DNA from: Conexivisphaera sp046536535
GTDB taxonomy: Archaea > Thermoproteota > Nitrososphaeria > Conexivisphaerales > Conexivisphaeraceae
Length of the DNA stretch: 11,190 bases
Assembly: GCA_046536535.1 (NCBI GenBank)
Contig: JAWDMO010000037.1
Span: 1-11,190, forward strand
Direction of reading: 5' to 3'
Every line of letters begins with the position of its first letter. Within the stretch, counting starts at the first letter, position 1. A program made the translations under genes and the position numbers. A model generated the notes under the pieces. The model ran no database searches and was not told the origin of the DNA. It was given only the letters and a program-made list of their open reading frames with translations. This document shows, piece after piece, positions 5,256-9,491 of this stretch.

Positions 5256-6550
5256 CTGACATCCTCTTCTCCCTAAAGGATCGGAGGTTCCTGCTTCAAC
5301 GACACATAGCTGATACCCTCACGATTCAGGTATCCCGCCAGAGGTATCTCCACAGGCGTGAATTCGGGAATGCCCTTCCCTACTTTAAGAAAACCCATCC
5401 TCATTATGTTTATTGCCGCATTGAGATCACGGTCGATTGTTAAACCACATACATCACAATGGTATATTCTATCTGAAAGCTTGAGGTCGCGTTTAATGTT
5501 CCCGCATCTTGAGCACATCTCAGAGGATGGATCGAATCTCCCGATCTTTATCAACTCTCCACCTCTCCACTGCAACTTGTATTCGAGCATCTCCCTGAAC
5601 TGGTACCAGCTCTGGTCCAATACACTCTTTGCGAGTTTGTGGTTTTGTGCCATTCCCTGTACGTTCAAATCCTCAATCACAACGGTACCGTAATGCTTGG
5701 CTATCGCACTAGATACCTTGTGATTGAAGTCAGTCCTCGCATCCCTTATTTTCTGATATAGCCTTTCAAGTTTTACGATCTGCTTCTTCCTGTTCCCCGA
5801 CCCCCTCCCCTTTCTCGATAACCTCCTTTGTTCCCTCTTGAGCTGTTTCTCCCTTTTCTTCAACGCGTTCAGTGGTTCTACCTGAATCCCATCCGATGTT
5901 GTGAGAAAATGCTTGACGCCCATGTCAAGACCAACAGCACCCATTCCCACTGACGGTTTTTCATCGCTTTCGTACACTACAGAAGCGTAGTACCTATCCA
6001 CATCCCTCGTTATCACGATCCGCTTTATGTTTTCAGGAATCGTCGATTCATCCCGGTACTTTATGCCTTCAGTGAATTTGGGGATGACCAGCCTATTTCC
6101 CTCCACCTTAAACCCCGACGGCACTATGAAATACTGTTTACTATCCTTCTTTGACTTAAATCTCGGATATGTCGTATTATGTTTGAAGAAGGATTTGAAC
6201 GCCTTATCCAGTTCCACGAGGGAATGCTGGAGACCCTGCGAATTGACCTCGTTCAACCACGTCACTTCTTTCTTCAACGCCGTGAGCATCTTCATAGTAT
6301 CGAACACGGAAAGACCCTTCTTTTTATCGTCCTTGTGCTCAGCATAGTACTTGTTCCTGACCTCGAGGAAGTGATTCCACACGAAGCGGCAAGACCCAAA
6401 GTGCTTTTCCAGAAGGACTTTCTGGTCTTCATCTGGATAGAGTCTCACTTTGAGGGTCTTGATCATCACTTAATTTACACAATTTTACTGGCGCTAATAA
6501 ACCTATCGCAATTCATCTCCTCCCTAAAGGTCGGAGCTTTCTTGCTCATG
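5256..6550 (-). mobile_element. TnpB-only IS200/IS605-family element (IS1341 type)
   Basis: The intact tnpB is bracketed by two matching subterminal hairpins in the same orientation. On the plus strand these read CTCC-ctaaaggatc-GGAG at 5269-5286 (right end, overlapping the tnpB stop) and CTCC-ctaaaggtc-GGAG at 6520-6536 (left end). Direct rather than inverted end hairpins are typical of this superfamily. The right end probably finishes after GATGTCAG (5256), followed by the flank TTGATCATCCC, which would be the guide of the right-end RNA. The left boundary is not exact; I place it a few bases beyond the hairpin. No tnpA is present. The element is visibly AT-richer than both flanks, indicating recent acquisition. 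It lies between the EF-Tu-like gene and the Lrp-like gene, outside both. Confidence 0.75.
5273..6466 (-). CDS. tnpB: TnpB RNA-guided endonuclease (IS605 OrfB family), full length
   Basis: A 397-residue protein that appears intact. The N-terminal helix-turn-helix region starts MIKTLKVRLYPDEDQ, standard for TnpB. The RuvC-like site is complete: D181 in GLDMGVKHF, E265 in VVIEDLNVQGM, and the third aspartate in DRDLNAAINI (D347; D345 also present). The zinc finger is complete, CSRCG (C318, C321) and CDVCG (C337, C340). TnpB proteins are ancestors of Cas12 and cut DNA next to a short target-adjacent motif using an RNA made from the element's right end. This protects the element from loss. The ATG at 6466 is chosen over the adjacent GTG at 6469 because family members begin right at this residue. 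Codon use is AT-rich compared with neighbours. Confidence 0.95.
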   Translation of the reverse strand: MIKTLKVRLYPDEDQKVLLEKHFGSCRFVWNHFLEVRNKYYAEHKDDKKKGLSVFDTMKMLTALKKEVTWLNEVNSQGLQHSLVELDKAFKSFFKHNTTYPRFKSKKDSKQYFIVPSGFKVEGNRLVIPKFTEGIKYRDESTIPENIKRIVITRDVDRYYASVVYESDEKPSVGMGAVGLDMGVKHFLTTSDGIQVEPLNALKKREKQLKREQRRLSRKGRGSGNRKKQIVKLERLYQKIRDARTDFNHKVSSAIAKHYGTVVIEDLNVQGMAQNHKLAKSVLDQSWYQFREMLEYKLQWRGGELIKIGRFDPSSEMCSRCGNIKRDLKLSDRIYHCDVCGLTIDRDLNAAINIMRMGFLKVGKGIPEFTPVEIPLAGYLNREGISYVSLKQEPPIL

Positions 6551-6585
6551 CATTGTAATGTCACGGGACATCGCCGGGCGCATAG

Positions 6586-6593
6586 CATATATG
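6586..6593 (+). promoter_or_regulatory. TATA box upstream of the Lrp-like gene
   Basis: Reads CATATATG within the longer run catagcatatatg. The box centre is 20 bases before the ATG at 6610, slightly short for a leaderless start there. A second box, acttttagc at 6617-6625, precedes an in-frame TTG at 6652, so the true start is uncertain. Confidence 0.45.
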
Positions 6594-6609
6594 CCGGCGG
6601 CGCGGGACG

Positions 6610-6885
6610 ATGAGAACACTTTTAGCTGAGAGGATATGGACGGATGAGGGGTTGGCGAAGGCATACGTGCTCATAAACACCGATACCGGGATGGAAGAGG
6701 AGGTGCTCAAGGAGCTCAGACAGATATCGAACGTGACGGAGGCATACACGATCTACGGTGTATACGACCTCATAGCCAAAGTGGAGGCCGACTCGCTGGA
6801 CAAAGTGAAGGACGTTGTGAGCTCGCGCATAAGAAGGCTGGAGCACGTCAGATCGACGCTCAGCATGATGGTCGTAGAGCCCTGA
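6610..6885 (+). CDS. Stand-alone Lrp/AsnC-type RAM (ligand-binding) domain protein
   Basis: A 91-residue protein made almost only of the RAM domain of Lrp/AsnC regulators: KAYVLINTDTGMEEEVLKEL, then a second strand-helix repeat around TIYGVYDLIAKVEAD and the final strand RSTLSMMVVE. There is no room for a helix-turn-helix. Such stand-alone domains bind amino acids or other small ligands and assemble into dimers and octamers, sometimes with full-length Lrp proteins. Its ligand and partner are unknown. The ATG at 6610 gives 14 residues more than usual; the in-frame TTG at 6652 would give 77 residues, the usual size. The gene is flanked by two mobile elements: the tnpB element ends about 60 bases upstream and copy B begins about 20 bases after the stop. 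Confidence 0.85.
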   Translation: MRTLLAERIWTDEGLAKAYVLINTDTGMEEEVLKELRQISNVTEAYTIYGVYDLIAKVEADSLDKVKDVVSSRIRRLEHVRSTLSMMVVEP

Positions 6886-6900
6886 TTTTCCCTTTTATCT
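6886..6900 (+). terminator. T-rich terminator of the Lrp-like gene
   Basis: The bases ttttcccttttatct follow the TGA directly. Archaeal termination commonly uses such T tracts without a stem. Element copy B starts just after it. Confidence 0.5.
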
Positions 6901-6942
6901 CATCCGGGATTTGGGGGCGGAAGACTCCCTCCCGCGAGGGAG

Positions 6943-7101
6943 GATCTGGCGCTCTCCGACCGCGTCTTCGTATGTCCCGGGTGCGGCCGGGCCGCGGATC
7001 GCGACCACAACGCATCCCTCGATATACTGAAGGTGTGGGAACACCCCTGGAGCCCGTGGAGCTCCGCCCTCTACCCGCTTTCAGCGGGCAATGTAGAGTA
7101 A
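6943..7101 (+). pseudogene. TnpB C-terminal remnant in element copy B
   Basis: Reads LALSDRVFVCPGCGRAADRD followed by HNASLDIL, with the second zinc-finger half (CPGC) and the DRDHNA strand intact. About one codon after LDIL the frame shifts relative to copy A: the expected tail (TPLEPVELRP, VMKREAPS) continues in another frame while this one stops at TAA 7099-7101. The N-terminal 330 or so residues are absent. Copy B thus keeps residues that copy A lost, and copy A keeps a frame that copy B lost, so both derive from a common tnpB-bearing parent. Confidence 0.68.
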
Positions 7102-7141
7102 TGAAGCGGGAAGCCCCGTCCGCGATGGCGGGGCAGTTCAC
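7075..7141 (+). ncRNA. Putative right-end (omega/reRNA) scaffold of element copy B
   Basis: The segment from about CTTTCAGCGGGC to AGTTCAC is the part best conserved with copy A and ends in an 8-bp GC hairpin. In TnpB elements this is the right-end RNA scaffold. The adjoining guide would start at 7142 (tgcacatgtgatgag). Expression is not shown; a TnpB of the matching subfamily would have to be elsewhere, because the intact TnpB here has different end hairpins. Confidence 0.4.
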
Positions 7142-7255
7142 TGCACATGTGATGAGGGGGTGGGAAGCCCCACACGTCATCTCACCAGCTTCCCGCCTCC
7201 GAAGGAGCGAGGTCTGTAGCCGCTATCGGATGAACGATGTTTGGGGTGAACGGAG
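7142..7255. other. Non-coding stretch between element copy B and the candidate RNA
   Basis: No credible gene. It contains a two-part hairpin at 7151-7181: outer stem GATGA/TCATC (7151-7155 with 7177-7181) and inner stem GTGGG-AAGC-CCCAC (7160-7173). There is also a small ATCG-GATGAA-CGAT hairpin near 7225-7240. GTGATGA at 7149 resembles a C box, but no CTGA D box follows at the right distance. Confidence 0.35.
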
Positions 7256-7265
7256 AAAATATATG
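7256..7265 (+). promoter_or_regulatory. TATA box with no protein gene downstream
   Basis: AAAATATATG stands out in a GC-rich stretch. Its centre is 26 bases before 7287, exactly where the left arm of a 9-bp inverted repeat begins. The only protein gene downstream, fumarase, is on the other strand. The box therefore suggests an RNA gene. Confidence 0.5.
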
Positions 7266-7286
7266 TCCTTCAGGGGCATGAGAGGT

Positions 7287-7375
7287 CAGCGGGATACATC
7301 ACTACGCCGACCGATCAGCCCGGATCACATGCCGGGTGGGGCGACTCGCAATCCCCGGCATCTCAAATCCCGCTG
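7287..7375 (+). ncRNA. Candidate structured small RNA with closed terminal stem
   Basis: CAGCGGGAT at 7287-7295 and ATCCCGCTG at 7367-7375 are perfectly complementary over 9 bp, closing an 89-base unit. Inside, ATGCCGGG (7329-7336) pairs with CCCGGCAT (7354-7361) over 8 bp, and GATC at 7313-7316 can pair with GATC at 7323-7326. The predicted transcription start from the TATA box falls on the first base of the terminal stem. It is not a tRNA (no TTCRA T-loop or D-arm pattern, and no CCA context) and shows none of the SRP, 5S or RNase P core motifs I know. The 3' end could extend beyond 7375 towards T-rich DNA near 7457. Strand is inferred from the TATA box alone. Confidence 0.45.
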
Positions 7376-7457
7376 CGCATAATCGGAGAACGCGTGGATT
7401 GATGGGCGGAGCCCCTACGGCGCGGACTTCCCTTACCGAGTACATCTCTGAAAGTAT

Positions 7458-7474
7458 ATTTCAAAAATAAATTC
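7458..7474 (-). terminator. Terminator of the fumarase gene
   Basis: On the minus strand the bases read GAATTTATTTTTGAAAT, a strong T tract 40 bases after the fumarase stop, typical of archaeal termination. Confidence 0.5.
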
Positions 7475-7514
7475 GTTATCCACCGCGGAAGGAATACGAT
7501 ATTATCGACTTGTG

Positions 7515-8843
7515 TTATCGGTCATCCCTCGCCGGTATACCCGGCCGAACCAGCCTTCTGAGATCAAGCAATCCGTCTATCGCGCTGTCGTCGAATCCCA
7601 GCTCCTTCAACGCCTCCCTTATCGAGAGTCCCTTCACCAGCCTCTTTCCGACCTCCGCCGCCCTCTCGTATCCTATGACGGGCGATATCACCGTTATCAG
7701 CGAGGGACTGCTCTCGGCGTATCTCCTAGTCCGCTCCTCGTTCGGGGCGACGCTCCCCACGACGACGGATGCCATCTTGGAGAGCGCCTCCGAGAGTACG
7801 GACATCTCCATCGCTATGTCGTATCCGGCGAGCGGTACTCCCATGCTCAATTCGAACTCCCCCAGCATTCCAGCGATCTGGATCGCGTGGTCGAGCCCCA
7901 TGACCTGGGCGGATGCCTGGAGGCACGCCTCCACGGTGACGGGGTTCGTCTTCCCCGGCATTATGCTGCTCCCGGCTATCTCGGCCTGGCTCGGTATATC
8001 GATCTCGTTCAGCCCGGTCACGGGGCCCGAGAACATGAGCCTCAGGTCCTGTGAGAGCCTGAACAGATCCAGCGCCGTCGACCTCAGCGAGGCGCTGACG
8101 TCCACGAGGTCCGTCAAAAGCCTCATGGAGGCGAACCTATTGGGGGATGCCCTGAACTCGATGCCCGATATGGACGACAGCTCCTCGATCGCCGCATCGG
8201 CGAAGCCCTCCGGCGAGTTGAGCCCCGTCCCCACCGCCGTTCCGCCCAGCGGGAGTTCCCGAACGCGCGATATCGCGCTCTCCAGCGCCGCCGCGTCCCT
8301 CGAGAACTCGTGTGCATATGCCCCGAACTCCTGGCCCATGGTAATTGGGAGCGCGTCCCTCAGATGTGTCCTTCCGGATTTGTATACAGATGCCGTCCTG
8401 GACGACAGCTCCTCCAGCGCCGCCGCGAGCACGCCGAGGGCCGGCAGCATCCTGGCGGCAGCGGCCTTAGCGGCAGCGGCCCTGATGGCGGTCGGGACCA
8501 CGTCATTCGACGACTGGGACATGTTCACATGGTCGTTCGGATGGACGCTGGATCCGAGGATCTCCGACGCCCTCCTGGCTATGACCTCGTTCACGTTCAT
8601 GTTGAGCCCAGTCCCGGAGCCCGTCTGGAAGACGTCCACCACTATCTCGGGGTCGCGCGATCCATCCATCACCTCCCGGGCGGCCGCCTCAATCGCGGAT
8701 GCCATCCCCCCGTCGAGGAGCCCGAGCCTGTTGTTGGCCCGGGCGGCCGCCAGCTTGATGGCGCCCATCGCCCATATGATGTCCCTGGGAAACCTGGTTC
8801 CGGTCTCCAGGAACAGCCTCCTCGATCCCTCCGTGTAATTCAC
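7515..8843 (-). CDS. fumC: Class II fumarate hydratase
   Basis: A 442-residue member of the fumarase/aspartase superfamily, predicted to hydrate fumarate to L-malate reversibly in the cytosol. All superfamily regions are present: TGSGTGLNMNVNEVI (residues 74-88), HPNDHVNMSQSSND (101-114), SGRTHLRDALPITMGQE (156-172, H160), GTAVGTGLN (201-209), and the signature GSSIMPGKTNP (291-301) with the catalytic serine in the mobile SS loop. MPGK and GTAVGTGLN fit fumarase better than aspartase, where MPAK and GTAIGTGLN are usual; aspartase is the alternative. The GTG at 8843 is preferred because a GGTATATC box lies 25-26 bases upstream. The gene is divergent from RNase HI, with 159 bases between the preferred start codons. 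Confidence 0.93.
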   Translation of the reverse strand: MNYTEGSRRLFLETGTRFPRDIIWAMGAIKLAAARANNRLGLLDGGMASAIEAAAREVMDGSRDPEIVVDVFQTGSGTGLNMNVNEVIARRASEILGSSVHPNDHVNMSQSSNDVVPTAIRAAAAKAAAARMLPALGVLAAALEELSSRTASVYKSGRTHLRDALPITMGQEFGAYAHEFSRDAAALESAISRVRELPLGGTAVGTGLNSPEGFADAAIEELSSISGIEFRASPNRFASMRLLTDLVDVSASLRSTALDLFRLSQDLRLMFSGPVTGLNEIDIPSQAEIAGSSIMPGKTNPVTVEACLQASAQVMGLDHAIQIAGMLGEFELSMGVPLAGYDIAMEMSVLSEALSKMASVVVGSVAPNEERTRRYAESSPSLITVISPVIGYERAAEVGKRLVKGLSIREALKELGFDDSAIDGLLDLRRLVRPGIPARDDR

Positions 8844-8864
8844 GGTACGAATTTACCGTCATGC

Positions 8865-8872
8865 GATATACC
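8865..8872 (-). promoter_or_regulatory. TATA box of fumarase
   Basis: GGTATATC on the minus strand, centred about 25 bases upstream of the GTG at 8843, consistent with a leaderless mRNA. Confidence 0.6.
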
Positions 8873-8953
8873 CATTTCGGTGACATCCATCGAATCCCGG
8901 GCGCCCGCGCCGTTCCATGCCGCGGGATGACGCCGCCGACGCCGGGCGCGGTC

Positions 8954-8980
8954 ATTAATCGATCATGATTAACGATTAAT
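8954..8980. promoter_or_regulatory. Perfect inverted repeat over the RNase HI promoter (operator candidate)
   Basis: ATTAATCG at 8954-8961 and CGATTAAT at 8973-8980 form a perfect 8-bp inverted repeat with an 11-base spacer; the half-site centres are 19 bases apart, nearly two helical turns. The spacer itself begins with the palindrome ATCATGAT. The right half overlaps the best TATA box for RNase HI (GATTAATA, 8974-8981). A dimeric regulator bound here would block that promoter. Confidence 0.5.
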
Positions 8981-9002
8981 AGCTCCGCATTTGACGATCG
9001 AT

Positions 9003-9437
9003 GTGGAGGCCTCTATATATACGGATGGCGCGTCCCGGGGCAACCCGGGCGACTGTGCCTATGGATTCATAGTGGTCAGCGGTGACAGGGTGCTGGCGCG
9101 TCGCAGCGAATATCTGGGGAGATGCACGAACAACGAGGCCGAGTACACAGCTGTTATCAGGGCGCTGGAGGAGGCCCTGAGGCTCGGGATCACGAGCGTC
9201 CGCGTGTACTCGGACAGCAGGCTGGTGATGAGCCAGCTCTCCGGAAAGTGGCGCGCGAGGGACCCCAGGATGAGGAGGCTGTTGTCCCGCGCGAGGGAAC
9301 TCTCGTCGAAGTTCGAACGCGTCGAGTTCATCAACGTGCCCAGGGAGGACGCGCTCATCAGGATCGTGGACGGCATGTGCAACGACGCGCTCGACGATGC
9401 CGAGGGACGCCCTCACGATCAGGGATCGTTCGTGTAA
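9003..9437 (+). CDS. rnhA: Ribonuclease HI
   Basis: A 144-residue type 1 RNase H that cuts the RNA strand of RNA:DNA hybrids. With the GTG at 9003 as residue 1, the catalytic carboxylates are D8 (IYTDGASRGNPG), E47 (TNNEAEYTA) and D71 (VYSDSRLV). D123 in RIVDGMCNDAL is the likely fourth. The VPRE strand before it is also conserved. The C-terminal 15 residues are acidic and variable. The GTG at 9003 is chosen because GATTAATA at 8974-8981 is centred 25-26 bases upstream; a TTG at 8991 would add four residues (MTID). The stop is followed by AT-rich DNA (aatttatcaaatatt) that may end transcription before the next promoter. Confidence 0.92.
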   Translation: MEASIYTDGASRGNPGDCAYGFIVVSGDRVLARRSEYLGRCTNNEAEYTAVIRALEEALRLGITSVRVYSDSRLVMSQLSGKWRARDPRMRRLLSRARELSSKFERVEFINVPREDALIRIVDGMCNDALDDAEGRPHDQGSFV

Positions 9438-9463
9438 ATTTATCAAATATTAACCGCGCAACA

Positions 9464-9471
9464 ATATAAAT
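9464..9471 (+). promoter_or_regulatory. TATA box of the molybdopterin oxidoreductase gene
   Basis: ATATAAAT, centred about 25 bases upstream of the GTG at 9492. This spacing is the main evidence for that start codon. Confidence 0.6.
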
Positions 9472-9491
9472 TCCCCCGACTGCGCGTCCCC

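Larger units (their letters stand above)
6907..7141 (+). mobile_element. Non-autonomous IS200/IS605-type element, copy B (PATE-like, TnpB-derived)
   Basis: Second copy of the 1982-2219 unit, in the same orientation, about 90% identical by eye with a few small insertions and deletions. It starts with GGATTTGGGGGCGG, has the same perfect left hairpin CTCCCTC-CCGC-GAGGGAG, and ends at the same AGTTCAC. The right-end hairpin differs from copy A but is retained: GCCCCGTC-CGCGAT-GGCGGGGC, 8 bp with one G-T pair. Shared borders at two unrelated loci show that the unit moved or was copied as such and is not just two independently decayed tnpB genes. It was inserted just behind the terminator of the Lrp-like gene. 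Confidence 0.72.

Noticed and set aside
7149..7200. C/D box small RNA starting at GTGATGA
   Set aside because: A C box is present, but no CTGA D or D' box follows within the usual 50-60 bases.
7287..7375. tRNA, including a Sec-type tRNA with a 9-bp acceptor stem
   Set aside because: No TTCRA-type T loop next to the stem, no D-arm consensus and no anticodon arm of standard form; the central hairpin has a 17-base loop.
7510..8838. Plus-strand open frame of 442 codons opposite fumarase
   Set aside because: Ser/Ala/Pro-rich translation with no motifs; fumarase signatures on the other strand explain the lack of stops.
9437..9472. Inverted repeat AATTTAT (9437-9443) with ATAAATT (9466-9472) as an operator for the oxidoreductase
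   Set aside because: Only 7 bp of A and T with a 22-base spacer in an AT-rich promoter gap; likely chance, and the right half is simply the TATA box.
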